A stretch of DNA of 64,000 nt from VYDC01 sp963667515 (GTDB lineage Bacteria > Chloroflexota > Dehalococcoidia > UBA2979). The stretch lies in the NCBI GenBank assembly GCA_963667515.2, contig CAXXXY010000006.1, positions 496,001 to 560,000 of the forward strand. The letters run 5' to 3'. How positions within the stretch are numbered: the stretch's first letter is position 1; each line of letters begins with the position of its first letter. A program made the translations under genes and the position numbers. The notes under the pieces were generated by a model that saw only the letters and a program-made list of their open reading frames with translations, did no database searches and was not told where the DNA came from. Positions 43,425-53,393 of the stretch are shown piece by piece.

Positions 43425-44327
43425 CTAGATGAAGTCGTTCTCCGTCAGCCAGGCGCGCGCCACGTCCTCCGCGTCTTCCTTGTCGATCTCCACCCGCTTG
43501 TTGAGCTCGGTAAGCCCCGCGGTGGTGATCGCGGCCGTGACCTCGTTGACGAGGTCGACGAGCTCGTCGCCGTACGCCTCGACGATCTCGTCGCGGACGG
43601 CCATCGCGATGTTCTCCGCCGGCTCCAGGCCGCGGTCGTCCTCGAGCACGACCCAGCCCTCGTCGGCGATCACGGCCTGGGTGCTGAAGAGCAGCGCCAG
43701 GTTGATCGCGCCCTCGCGCAGCGCCGTCACGCGCGCGCCGCCGTCCAGCGGCACGAACTCGCCGGGGTCGACGCCGTAGACGTCGCGCAGCCCCAGCAGG
43801 CAGAACGGGCGCTCGGGGCACTCGGGCGGTGCGCCGAAGGTGATCTCGCCGGCGATCGGCACGAGGTCGCTGATCGCGGTGAGGCTGTTCGCGGCCGCGA
43901 ACTCGGCCGTCACGACGAAGGCGTTGGTGTCCTGCGCCGGGGCGAAGTCGAGCACGCTGACGCCATTCGCGGCGTAGAGGCGCTGCGCCTCCGCGTGGTT
44001 GAAGGCGCCGTCGGAGGTCGGCTCGCCGCCGAGGAAGCGCAGCAGGGTGCCGACATACTCGGGCACGTAGTCCAGATCGCCGGACTCCAGCGCCGGCTTG
44101 ATGATCTCGCGCGTGCTGCCGGGCTGGATGGCGCCGGTGTCGACCGGGAAGCCGTTCTCCTCCAGCGCGATCGCGTAGATCCACGACAGGATGTGGCTCT
44201 CCGCGAAGTTGAAGCCGGCGGCCCGGATCGTGGGCCCGTCCTTGTCGTCGTCGTCACAGGCCGCGAGGGCCAGCGCCGCGATCGCCACGATCGCGATCAG
44301 CGCCCAGGGCCTCAGCATTCGCCTCAT
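43425..44327 (-). CDS. Glycine betaine/choline-type ABC substrate-binding lipoprotein
   Basis: A 300-residue receptor of the OpuAC/QAT family: signal and lipobox LALAAC followed by DDDDKDG, then IRAAGFNFAESHILSWIYAI, GSTREIIKPALESGDLDYVP EY-type segments and a C-terminal EDVARAWLTENDFI. The aromatic residues that cage quaternary amines can be suspected but not assigned. It is the last gene of a four-gene importer operon (ATPase, permease, permease, receptor) and probably captures betaine, choline or a related osmolyte. Confidence 0.9.
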   Translation of the reverse strand: MRRMLRPWALIAIVAIAALALAACDDDDKDGPTIRAAGFNFAESHILSWIYAIALEENGFPVDTGAIQPGSTREIIKPALESGDLDYVPEYVGTLLRFLGGEPTSDGAFNHAEAQRLYAANGVSVLDFAPAQDTNAFVVTAEFAAANSLTAISDLVPIAGEITFGAPPECPERPFCLLGLRDVYGVDPGEFVPLDGGARVTALREGAINLALLFSTQAVIADEGWVVLEDDRGLEPAENIAMAVRDEIVEAYGDELVDLVNEVTAAITTAGLTELNKRVEIDKEDAEDVARAWLTENDFI

Positions 44328-44492
44328 CTGACTCGATCTCCCCTCGCCCGGCAGGTGTTCCCACCCGCGTGTCTGCCCTGCCCGCGTGAGCGCGCCGCCC
44401 GGGTGGTGTGCCCGGCGGCGGTGCCACGGCGGCGAAGCATCGCACATGGCGCCGACGCGCGCTCCCCCTCGGAGGTGCTCGGCGTCGGGCGC

Positions 44493-45206
44493 TCAGCCGC
44501 CCGCGCGCGCCTCGACGGCGGGCCGCAGCTGGCGGCGCACCCCGCGCGGCAGCAGCAGGCGCTCGGCGAGGCTGAAGCCCAGCTCCGTGACCAGCGCGAG
44601 CAGCGCGACCAGCAGCGCGCCCGCCAGGATGCGCACGCTGTCCTGCACCGCGAAGCCGTCGACGATGTAGCGGCCGAGGCCGCCCCACCCCACCAGCGCC
44701 CCCAGCGTGGCCGTCGCGACCACCTGCACCGCCGCCACGCGCAGCCCCGCCACGATCAGCGGCGTCGCCAGCGGGAGCTCGATGCCGAGCAGCAGCTCGC
44801 GCTTGCGCATCCCCATGCCGCGCGCCGCCTCCACCATCCCGCGGTCGACGCCGCGAACGCCCGTGAAGGCGTTGGTGAAGATCGGCGGCAGCGCCAGCGC
44901 GAACAGCGCGAGGAAGGTCGGCCAGTAGCCGATGCCGAGGCCGAGCCGGATTGAGAACGGCAGCGCCAGCGCGACGATCGCGAACGAGGGCACCGCACGC
45001 CCCACGTTGACCAGCCACACCGCGACCAGCGCCCCGCGTCCCGTGTGCCCCAGCCACGCGGCCGGCGGCACGCCCACCAGCGCCGCGAGCCCCACGGAGA
45101 GCACGGAGATGCGCACGTGCTCCTGCATGCGGTGGGGGATGCCGTTGCTCCCCTCCCAGTTGGCGGGATCGGTGAGCCACGCGACGATGTCCGGCAGCAG
45201 ATCCAT
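44493..45206 (-). CDS. Betaine/choline-type ABC permease
   Basis: A 237-residue membrane permease with the binding-protein-dependent loop EAARGMGMRKRELLLGIELP and typical NVGRAVPSFAIVALALPF and GWGGLGRYIVDGFAVQD segments of OpuCB/D-like subunits. It starts with MDLLPDIVAWLTDPANWEGS. Third gene of the operon; 61 bases separate it from the preceding permease. Confidence 0.92.
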   Translation of the reverse strand: MDLLPDIVAWLTDPANWEGSNGIPHRMQEHVRISVLSVGLAALVGVPPAAWLGHTGRGALVAVWLVNVGRAVPSFAIVALALPFSIRLGLGIGYWPTFLALFALALPPIFTNAFTGVRGVDRGMVEAARGMGMRKRELLLGIELPLATPLIVAGLRVAAVQVVATATLGALVGWGGLGRYIVDGFAVQDSVRILAGALLVALLALVTELGFSLAERLLLPRGVRRQLRPAVEARAGG

Positions 45207-45267
45207 CAGCGCGCCGCCCCGCCGCCGCTCGGCCCGCCGCCGCTCGGCATGCCGCCGAGGTGCGCGC

Positions 45268-45975
45268 TCACGCGGCGCCCCGCCGCTCCCACGGCGCCAG
45301 CGCACGCTCGACGAGCACCAGCGCCAGGTCGATCGCCGAGGCCAGCGCCACCGAGAGCACGGCGCCGACGATCAGCGGCGTCGTGAAGTCGCGCTGCAGC
45401 CCGTCGAGGATGAAGACGCCCAGCCCGCCCAGCGAGATCAGCGAGGTCACCGTGACCAGCCCCACGATCGTCACCGACGCGATGCGCAGCCCCGCCACGA
45501 TCACCGGCAGCGCCAGCGGTAGCTCGATCTCCAGGAAGAGGCGCCAGCGGCGGTAGCCCATGCCCAGCGCCGCCTCGCGTACCTCGCCGGGCACGCCGTC
45601 GATGCCGGCCACCGTGTTGCGGAAGAGGATCAGCAGCGTGTAGCTCACGAGCCCGATCTCGGCCGAGAGCACGGAGAGCCCAGTGAACGGCACGAGGAAG
45701 GCGAACAGCGCGAGGCTGGGGATCGTGTAGAGCGTGCCGGTCACCCAGGTGATCGGCACGTAGCTCGCGCGGAAGCGCAGCGCGACGATCGAGAGCGCGA
45801 GCGCGATCACGAAGCCGAGGCCGACCGCGATCGCGGTGAGCTGCACGTGCTCGACGGTGGCCACCCAGATGTCGTCGAGGTGATCGACGATCCAGCCCCA
45901 GCGGATGAGCGGCTCGCTCGTCGCGAGCGGCCCCACCTCGACCAGCGGCCGCGCGAGCTCGCCCGAGGCCGTCAC
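45268..45975 (-). CDS. Betaine/choline-type ABC permease
   Basis: A 235-residue membrane permease, paralogous to the next gene: GTLYTIPSLALFAFLVPFTG, EAALGMGYRRWRLFLEIELP (ATPase-coupling loop) and LISLGGLGVFILDGLQRDF. Two separate permease subunits are usual in OpuB/OpuC-type importers. It starts 15 bases after the ATPase gene ends, so translation is likely coupled. Confidence 0.92.
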   Translation of the reverse strand: MTASGELARPLVEVGPLATSEPLIRWGWIVDHLDDIWVATVEHVQLTAIAVGLGFVIALALSIVALRFRASYVPITWVTGTLYTIPSLALFAFLVPFTGLSVLSAEIGLVSYTLLILFRNTVAGIDGVPGEVREAALGMGYRRWRLFLEIELPLALPVIVAGLRIASVTIVGLVTVTSLISLGGLGVFILDGLQRDFTTPLIVGAVLSVALASAIDLALVLVERALAPWERRGAA

Positions 45976-45990
45976 GCTTTCGCCGCCACG

Positions 45991-47169
<1,179 letters not shown>

Positions 47170-47178
47170 GCGCTCCCG

Positions 47179-47196
47179 TGTTCGCCGCGGCGAACA
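47179..47196. promoter_or_regulatory. 18-bp perfect palindrome at importer operon start
   Basis: TGTTCGCCGCGGCGAACA is perfectly self-complementary and ends nine bases before the ATPase start codon, next to its ribosome site. It is probably an operator for the importer operon; the regulator family cannot be named. Confidence 0.6.
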
Positions 47197-47272
47197 GGGT
47201 ACGGCATGGCCGGGCGAGCGGCTTCCCGCTCCCGCCGCGCGGTGCGACCTCGCCGCGGGGCCGATGCGGCGG

Positions 47273-48157
47273 CTACTGCAGGTTGAGCTCGGTGGTGGAC
47301 GAGGGCTGCCAGCTGGAGGCGGGCGAGAGCGGCACGCCGTCCAGCAGGAAGGTGACCGTCACGCTCGCCGTGGGCCCGCAGGGTGCGGCGCTCGAGACGC
47401 TCAGCACGTAGCGCGCGGCCAGGCTGCTGCCGAGCGCCTCGGCGCTCGCGCAGGCGACGCCGTTGACGTGTGCGCTGACGGTGTCGCCGGGGCTTCCCGC
47501 GATATCCCCGAACCAGGTGGCGACCTGCACCACGCCGGGCGGGGGCGTGGGCGTCGGACTCGGCGTGGGCGTCGGGCTGGCCGTCGGGGCCGGCGGCGGT
47601 GGCGCGGTCGGCGGCGGCGGTGCGGCCGCGACCCCCGTGCCGGCGAGGCTGCTCGGCGTCCCGCTGAAGACGAAGCTCTCGCGCACCCAGGTGTCACCGA
47701 AGTCGCTCGCGACCCACAGCCAGCCGGCGCAGCGGCCCGCGCCGTGCTCCAGCAGCGTCACCGGCGCGTCCTCCGGGATCGCCCCGCCGCTCTGTGCCTC
47801 GGCGACGCAGTCGTGCCGCAGCGCGATGCCCAGCCCGCCCGTCGCGCCGACCACCAGCACCTGCGGCGGCAGCAGCGCGCCTGGCGTGGCGGCGGGACTG
47901 GCCTCGGCGGTCGCCGTGGCGCTCGCGGTCGGCGTGGGGGTCGGCTCGCCGCCGCCCGATCCGATGATCCGCCCGGGGATGTCGTCGGCGCTCGGCCGCT
48001 GGCTCGCGACGCGCGCGAGCTCGTCGCCCGCATCCTCGGCGGCGGTGCGCACGGCGCCGGGCACGAGCCCGCCCAGCAGCGGCCCGTTCCCCGACGCCAC
48101 GATGACGACGGCGCCGAGCCCGGCGAGGAGAGCCGCGAACATAATCAGATTCTTCAT
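47273..48157 (-). CDS. Membrane-anchored protein with Cys-paired SH3-like domain (family member C)
   Basis: A 294-residue protein with an N-terminal hydrophobic anchor (MKNLIMFAALLAGLGAVVIV), a Thr/Pro/Ala linker, then the shared domain VGATGGLGIALRHDCVAEAQ ... GRCAGWLWVASDFGDTWVRESF. A very Pro/Thr-rich stalk (TASPTPTPSPTPTPPPG) follows, then a C-terminal beta domain with a Cys pair (GVACASAEALG, SSAAPCGPTAS). No enzyme motif. The start ATG 48157 follows GGGGGATCGCCT; a longer frame upstream is not used. The C-terminal domain has the same Cys spacing idea as member A. Confidence 0.8.
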   Translation of the reverse strand: MKNLIMFAALLAGLGAVVIVASGNGPLLGGLVPGAVRTAAEDAGDELARVASQRPSADDIPGRIIGSGGGEPTPTPTASATATAEASPAATPGALLPPQVLVVGATGGLGIALRHDCVAEAQSGGAIPEDAPVTLLEHGAGRCAGWLWVASDFGDTWVRESFVFSGTPSSLAGTGVAAAPPPPTAPPPPAPTASPTPTPSPTPTPPPGVVQVATWFGDIAGSPGDTVSAHVNGVACASAEALGSSLAARYVLSVSSAAPCGPTASVTVTFLLDGVPLSPASSWQPSSTTELNLQ

Positions 48158-48387
48158 AGGCGATCCCCCGATCATCGACCTGGGGACGCTCGATCCGTAG
48201 GCCCGCGCCCGGGCGATCCCCCGCACGGCGCTGTCCCGGCGCAGCCGGGAAATCGGGGCTCCCCCGACACCGGGGCGGCGCGCGCCACGGCTACGGTGAC
48301 GGGGGCACGGCGATCCTCGCGCGGGGGGGCGAGCGCGCCGCCGCGCCCGCCCCCCGGGGTGGCACGGGGGCAGCGAGAGGCGAGGCG

Positions 48388-49344
48388 ATGACGCGACTCC
48401 CCGTCGAGAGCTACGAGGCGTTGTGGGGCGTCTCCCACGACCTGCAGTGGGTGCTGAGCGCCGCCGGCGACATCGAGATCGCCAACCCGGCGGCGCTGGC
48501 CGCGCTGGGCTACGGCGCGGAGGAGCTGCGCGGGCAGCCGCTGGTGGCGCTGGCGCACCCCGCCGACCGCGACGCGATGCGCGCGGCGCTCGCCTCGCTG
48601 GCCGCCAGCGGCGTCGCTGCGAGCTTCGAGGCGCGACTGCGCGATCGCGAGGGCGCCTACCGCGCGATCAAGTGGAGCGCGGTCCCGGCTCTCGACGGCT
48701 CGATCTGCGCCAGCGGCTGGGACCGCACCGTGGAGCGGCGCTCCGCCGAGCAGCTGGAGTCGACGCTCGTCGATCTGGAGCAGCGCGGCCACGAGCTGGC
48801 GGCGGCGCGGCAGACGCTGCATCGCCTCGTCTCGCGCGACGAGCTGACCGGCCTCTTCAACCGCCAGGCGATCTCCGAGCACCTGACGGCCGAGCTCGAC
48901 CGCTGCGCGCGCGGCGTCGCGTCGCTCTCGCTCGCGCTCTGTGCCGTCGAGCGCGGGCAGCCCGCGGGTCCGCGCGCGGTGGAGGCGGTGGGGGGCGACG
49001 CCGAGCGGGACGAGGAGCTACGCACCGTGGCGCGCGAGCTGACCGCGGGGACGCGCTCCTACGACTGGCTGGGGCGCTGGGACGACCAGCGCTTCCTGAT
49101 GCTGCTGCCCAGCACGAACGCCTCGCAGGCGCTGGCGATCGCGGAGCGGGCGCGCGCCGCCGTGGAGCGCATGGGCGTGGGCGGCCCGGATGCCGCGATC
49201 GCGCTCTCGATCGGCGTGGCGAGCGCGCTGCCCGGCACCACGCTCTCCGCCGAGGAACTGCTGCACCGTGCCGAGGAGGCGCTGGACGTGGCGACATCCT
49301 CCGGCGGCAACTCCACGGGCTCCGCGGCGTCGGTGGTTCTGTAG
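48388..49344 (+). CDS. PAS-GGDEF protein with degenerate active site
   Basis: A 318-residue protein with an N-terminal PAS domain (DLQWVLSAAGDIEIANPAAL, then WSAVPALDGSICASGWDRT) and a GGDEF-fold domain starting DELTGLFNR. The active-site loop is replaced (GRWDDQRFLMLLP where GGEEF is expected), so cyclase activity is unlikely. The inhibitory RxxD (RSYD) before it is kept at the normal spacing, suggesting a cyclic-di-GMP-binding receptor. It is closely related in this region to the active cyclase at 77-1105 (RSYDMVGRWGGEEF). It lies between the importer block and IS copy 4. Confidence 0.88.
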   Translation: MTRLPVESYEALWGVSHDLQWVLSAAGDIEIANPAALAALGYGAEELRGQPLVALAHPADRDAMRAALASLAASGVAASFEARLRDREGAYRAIKWSAVPALDGSICASGWDRTVERRSAEQLESTLVDLEQRGHELAAARQTLHRLVSRDELTGLFNRQAISEHLTAELDRCARGVASLSLALCAVERGQPAGPRAVEAVGGDAERDEELRTVARELTAGTRSYDWLGRWDDQRFLMLLPSTNASQALAIAERARAAVERMGVGGPDAAIALSIGVASALPGTTLSAEELLHRAEEALDVATSSGGNSTGSAASVVL

Positions 49345-49401
49345 CAGGCGGGCGTGCTGTAGCAGGCGTGCCGTGGCGGGCGGCCCGCCGGCGTGCCTAG
49401 G

Positions 49402-50451
49402 TGTACTACCCAGGAAGGTTGTTCACAGGCGGGAGGCGGGGACGGCCCCGCCGACGCCGCCGTGCGGTCGGCGGTGATTGTAGCGGTAGAGCCAGCGTGG
49501 GAGCTGGCGCAGCCGCTCGGCGTTGGAGCGGTAGGGGCGGGCGTAGGCCCACTCGTTCTGCAGGATCTGGATGAAACGCTCGGCTTTGCCGTTCGTCTGC
49601 GGGCGGTAGGGCCGCGTGTGCGACAGCCGCACGTCTGCGGCAGCGGCGGCGCCGTGGAAGCTGCGGGCGACGGTGTAGGCCTTCGCGTTGTCGGTCAGGA
49701 CCCGGCGCACGCGCACGCCACGCCGGCGGAAGGCCGCGAGCGCCTGCTCGAGGAAGGCGGCGCAGCTCGCGCCACGCTCGTCGGGCAGGACGGAGACGTA
49801 GGCGTAACGGCTGTGGTCGTCGACGGCGACGTGTAGGTACTCCAGCCCCAGCGAACGCCGCGAATGCGGCCCGGAGCGCGTCTCGGCGAAGCCAGGCGCC
49901 ATTCGCTTGCCGCCGCCCTCGGGGACGCGCCCGAGCTTCTTCACGTCGAGATGCAGCAGGTCGCCGGGGGCGTCGTGCTCGTAGCGGACCGGCTCCCGGG
50001 TGACGCGGTGCAGGCGGTCGAGCCGGTTGAGGCCACGGCGCCGCAGCACGGCGTAGACCGTGGAGCGGGCGACCCCGAGCGCCCACTGGATGCGATGCGG
50101 CCCGAATCCCTGCGTGCGTCGCACGGCGCAGATGCGTCGCTCCAGCTCGGGCGGCGTGCGCCGGGGATGCGCGCGCGGGGCGGAGCTGCGGTCCTCGAGC
50201 CCTGCCGCTCCCTCCGTCCGGAAGCGCCCCAGCCACTTGGCAACGGTGTGGCGGGAGACGCGGAAGTGGCGAGCGACCTCAGCCTGGGGCCAGCCGGCGT
50301 CCACTTCCCGCACGAGCTCGAGTCGGGTCAGCGGCGTCAGCCGCGCGTTACGATGGGCCATGAGGGTGTCCTCTCCTCGCTACTGCCGTGCTGTCACACA
50401 CAGCAGCGGGCGAGGCCCCTCATCCTGTCAACAACCTACGTGGGAACTACA
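49402..50451 (-). mobile_element. IS481-family insertion sequence, copy 4
   Basis: The same 1050-bp element. Flanks both hold CTAG but do not match: CCTAGG (49396-49401) and TCTAGC (50452-50457). Two base changes in the transposase gene distinguish it, one giving Ala-to-Thr (FRTEG). It abuts the 3' end of the broken prepilin peptidase gene and supplies that frame with a few extra codons and a stop. Confidence 0.94.
49423..50361 (-). CDS. IS481-family transposase (copy 4)
   Basis: A 312-residue protein, one Ala-to-Thr change (residue about 51) from copies 1-3. The DDE core is intact. The change lies at the end of the helix-turn-helix and is not in a catalytic residue. Confidence 0.95.
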   Translation of the reverse strand: MAHRNARLTPLTRLELVREVDAGWPQAEVARHFRVSRHTVAKWLGRFRTEGAAGLEDRSSAPRAHPRRTPPELERRICAVRRTQGFGPHRIQWALGVARSTVYAVLRRRGLNRLDRLHRVTREPVRYEHDAPGDLLHLDVKKLGRVPEGGGKRMAPGFAETRSGPHSRRSLGLEYLHVAVDDHSRYAYVSVLPDERGASCAAFLEQALAAFRRRGVRVRRVLTDNAKAYTVARSFHGAAAAADVRLSHTRPYRPQTNGKAERFIQILQNEWAYARPYRSNAERLRQLPRWLYRYNHRRPHGGVGGAVPASRL

Positions 50452-51071
50452 TCTAGCTCGCGGGCCCCCAGGGGGCCGCGCACAAGCAGCACGGCGGCGG
50501 CGCCGGCGGCCAGGGCGGGGCCGTAGGGGAACGTCGTGCGTCGGCCTCGGCCCGTCCGCCAGCAGCGGCAGCGCCGCGGCCGTGCCCAGCAGCGTCCCGG
50601 CGAGCAGGAAGGCGGGCACGCCGGCGAGGCCGACGAGCGCGCCGCCGAGCGCCGCGAGCTTCACGTCGCCGAAGCCGAGTCGGGGCCGCGCCCCAGGACG
50701 AAGAACACCAGCAGGTTCGTGAAAACGCCGCCCCGCGGCGCCCGCGCCCGTCAGCCCGAGCGCGAGCGAGCTCGCACCTCCTCCGGGCCGCGCAGCGCGG
50801 CCGCCGCGAGCGCGCCGGCCACGGCGGGGTAGCTCCATGAGTTGGGGATGCGCCGCTCCCGGACGTCGACGAGCGAGATCGCCGCGAGGGCGGCGAAGGC
50901 GCCGGCGGTCACCACCACGCCGAGCGGCGAGCGCCCCGCGGCGATCGCCGCGGCCAGCCCGAGCGCGCCGGCGCCGGCCGCGACGACGTGCTCTACGCGT
51001 AGGTGGCTCGCGACGCGCGGCGCGGGCGCGGGCGCGGCGGGGAGGGAGTGCGGGAGGCCGGGCGCGCTCAT
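50452..51071 (-). pseudogene. Prepilin peptidase (A24 family, TadV-like), frameshifted
   Basis: The type IV prepilin peptidase family is evident in three frames. FAALAAISLVDVRERRIPNS carries the first catalytic Asp (50751-51071 frame). GFGDVKLAALGGALVGLAG, with the second Asp (GxGD), is in the next. TFPYGPALAAGAAAVLLVRG, the usual end, is in a third. Membrane segments are otherwise as expected, and the last codons run into IS copy 4. Its ATG overlaps the DUF192 stop (ATGA). This enzyme should process the Flp prepilin; as read it cannot. Confidence 0.85.
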
Positions 51072-51478
51072 AGTGCCTCCGTGGTGGTCATCGCGTGCGC
51101 GGCGGACCGCCCCATGTCGAGGCGCTCGCCGCTCGCGAGGCCGAGGCGCTGCGCCTCGCCGCTCGCGAGCTCGAGCGTCTCGGCGGCGCGGCGGCCGCCC
51201 CAGGAGAAGCGCCACGGCCACAGCGCGCCTACCAGCTTCACGATCTCACCCTCGCGCGAGAGGTAGACGACGTCGATCGGGTAACCCATGAAGTTCGTGT
51301 GCACGGATCCGCAGCGGCGCAGCAGCAGCCCCTGCCCCGCGTCGAGGCGGCGGCCGATCAGTCCGCGCACGCGCTGCGCCGCGCTGCGCGCGTCCAGCGC
51401 GCTCGCCACGTGCCGCCCATCGGCCGCGCGCACGTCGACGTAGCCGGGGCGCAGCGGCGCGCTCGCGCTACTCGCCAC
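51068..51478 (-). CDS. DUF192 family protein
   Basis: A 136-residue protein with the DUF192 core: RGLIGRRLDAGQGLLLRRCG, SVHTNFMGYPIDVVYLSREG and AAETLELASGEAQRLGLASG. Function is unknown, but DUF192 genes recur in tad loci, as here. The start overlaps the tadC end, and the stop overlaps the prepilin peptidase ATG, so it is embedded in the operon. Confidence 0.9.
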   Translation of the reverse strand: MASSASAPLRPGYVDVRAADGRHVASALDARSAAQRVRGLIGRRLDAGQGLLLRRCGSVHTNFMGYPIDVVYLSREGEIVKLVGALWPWRFSWGGRRAAETLELASGEAQRLGLASGERLDMGRSAAHAMTTTEAL

Positions 51479-52371
51479 CGAAGGACTCCAGCATCTGCAG
51501 CGCCACCGGGCCCAGCATCAGCAGGAACAGCGTGGGGAAGATGAAGAGCACCGTGGGGATGGTCATCTTCACGGGCACCATGTTCGCCTTCTCACGGGCG
51601 AGCTGGCGGCGGCGCTCGCGGAGCTCCCGCGACTGATTGCGTAGCACGTGGCCGATGGAGACGCCCATCTGCTCCGCCTGCACGATTGCGCGCACCAGCA
51701 GCTTCAGCTAGCGGGAGCCTGAGCGCTCGGCCATCGCGTGCAGCGCCTCGTCGCGGGGGCGGCCCATCGCCACTTCGCGCGAGGCGCGGTTGAACTCCTC
51801 GGAGACGGGGCCCTCGAAGTGCTCGGCGACCTTCAGCGTCGCGGCCTGGAGGCCGAGCCCGGACTCCACGCAGGTGACGATCAGGTCGATCGCGTCGGGG
51901 AGCTGGCGGTCGAATCAGCCGCCCGCGCCCGCGCGCCGCCCGCCGCAGCAGCATCCACGGCAGGTAGAGCCCTACGCAGCCGACGACGAAGGCGAGCCCG
52001 AGCGCGATCAGCGGCGAGCCGGCCGGCAGCAGCACAAGCAGCATCAGCAGGAAGAGCCCGCCGCCGCTGCTGAGCCAGATCGCGATGAAGCGGCCGGGCG
52101 GCGTGCTGCGCCCAGCCTCGCGCAGCATCGTCGCCACGGCGATCGGCACGCGCGAGGGCAGCAGCGCGCGGGTGAAGTGGCCCAACCACCCGAGGAGCGG
52201 CGCGAGCACGCGTTCGTGGAAGGACTCGTCGTAGTCGTCCATCTCCGGGACCACGCCCAGCTTCTCGATGCGCTCCTGGACCAGCGACTGGCGGTTGGTC
52301 CGGAACACGCCGATCACCAGCAGCCCCGCCGCCGCCCCGAAGGCGAGTGCGATCACGAGTGGGGTGCCCAT
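51468..52371 (-). pseudogene. tadC: TadC-like pilus assembly membrane protein, frameshift plus stop
   Basis: A GspF-domain membrane protein of the Tad system. The N-terminal part is intact (MGTPLVIALAFGAAAGLL, then LGVVPEMDDYDESFHERVLA and LYLPWMLLRRAARGR). Near 51910 the frame shifts by one. The expected continuation (QLPDAIDLIVTCVESGLGLQ) is in another frame. A TAG at 51708-51710 then interrupts the helix before LKLLVRAIVQAEQMGVSIGH. The end is normal (PTLFLLMLGPVALQMLESFG). The start ATG overlaps the tadB TAA (TAATG). Confidence 0.88.
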
Positions 52372-53393
52372 TAGACGTCGATCTTCGCGATGCGACGGAT
52401 GACGAGGTAGCCGAAGAGGTCGAGGCCGAGCGCGGCCGCGAGGATCAGCTTGCCGACGGGCTCGGTGACGAGCCTGCCGAAGAGCTCGGGCGCCAGCAGC
52501 GCGAGCGCGCCCCAGATCACGATCGGGAAGCCCGCCACGATCAGCGCGGAGTAGCGCTCGCGCGAGGTGAGCGCGCTGAGCTCGCGCCCGAAGCTCTGGC
52601 GGTCGCGCACGGTGGCCGCGACTCCGCGCAGGATCTCGCCCAGGTCGCCGCCCGCCGAGCGGTGGATCGTGATCGCCGTCGTCACCATGTCGAAGTCGGG
52701 GCTGCCGAGTCGCAGCGCCATCGCGTCCAGCGCCTCGTCCACGTCGCCGCCGATGCGCACCGCGTCGACGAGCCGCTGCACCTCGCCGGCCAGCGGCTCC
52801 TCGAGCTGGTCGGCCGCCGAGGCGAGCGTCTGCATGTATCCGAAGCCGGACTCCAGCATCGAGGACATCAGCTCGCAGAGCTCGACGATCTGGAGGTCGA
52901 CCTGGTGGGCCCGCCGGTTGATGCGCAGCCGCAGCAGGATCGCCGGCAGCGCGAAGCCCGCGACGGCGCCGATGCCGAGCAGGACCGGCAGGATGCGGTC
53001 GGCGCCCAGCGGCCCCGTGAACGCCACCGCCAGGCCGACGCCGAGCATGGCGGTGAGCAGCCGCAGCAGCAGGTACTCGCCCACGCGCAGCCGCAGGCCG
53101 GCGCGCTCCAGGCGCAGTCGGGTGCCGGCCGTGGAGCTGCGCCCCTTCAGCAGGGCGTCGAGGATGCGGATGCGCGACTCGCGACGGTCGCGGAGCATCG
53201 TGGAGCCGCGGGCGCCCTGCGGCGCGGCGTCCGCCGGCCGCAGGTAGGGCGATTCGCCGCGGAGCGCCGCGACGCGGTGCTCGACGGCGGAGCCGCCGCC
53301 GCGCACCGCGATCAGCAGCCCCGACACCAACAGCGTCGCCGCGAGGCCCGCCCCGGAGGTGGGCAGCACCACCGCGCCGTCCAGCCCCTCCAT
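52371..53393 (-). CDS. tadB: TadB-like pilus assembly inner-membrane protein
   Basis: A 340-residue GspF-domain protein that together with TadC forms the membrane platform for Flp pilus assembly. Visible features: LVSGLLIAVRGGGSAVEHR, the IVELCELMSSMLESGFGYMQ segment and GGDLGEILRGVAATVRDRQ, with membrane helices at both ends (MLGVGLAVAFTGPLG, IVIWGALALLAPELFG). The ATG overlaps the tadA TGA (TGATG). Intact. Confidence 0.92.
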   Translation of the reverse strand: MEGLDGAVVLPTSGAGLAATLLVSGLLIAVRGGGSAVEHRVAALRGESPYLRPADAAPQGARGSTMLRDRRESRIRILDALLKGRSSTAGTRLRLERAGLRLRVGEYLLLRLLTAMLGVGLAVAFTGPLGADRILPVLLGIGAVAGFALPAILLRLRINRRAHQVDLQIVELCELMSSMLESGFGYMQTLASAADQLEEPLAGEVQRLVDAVRIGGDVDEALDAMALRLGSPDFDMVTTAITIHRSAGGDLGEILRGVAATVRDRQSFGRELSALTSRERYSALIVAGFPIVIWGALALLAPELFGRLVTEPVGKLILAAALGLDLFGYLVIRRIAKIDV

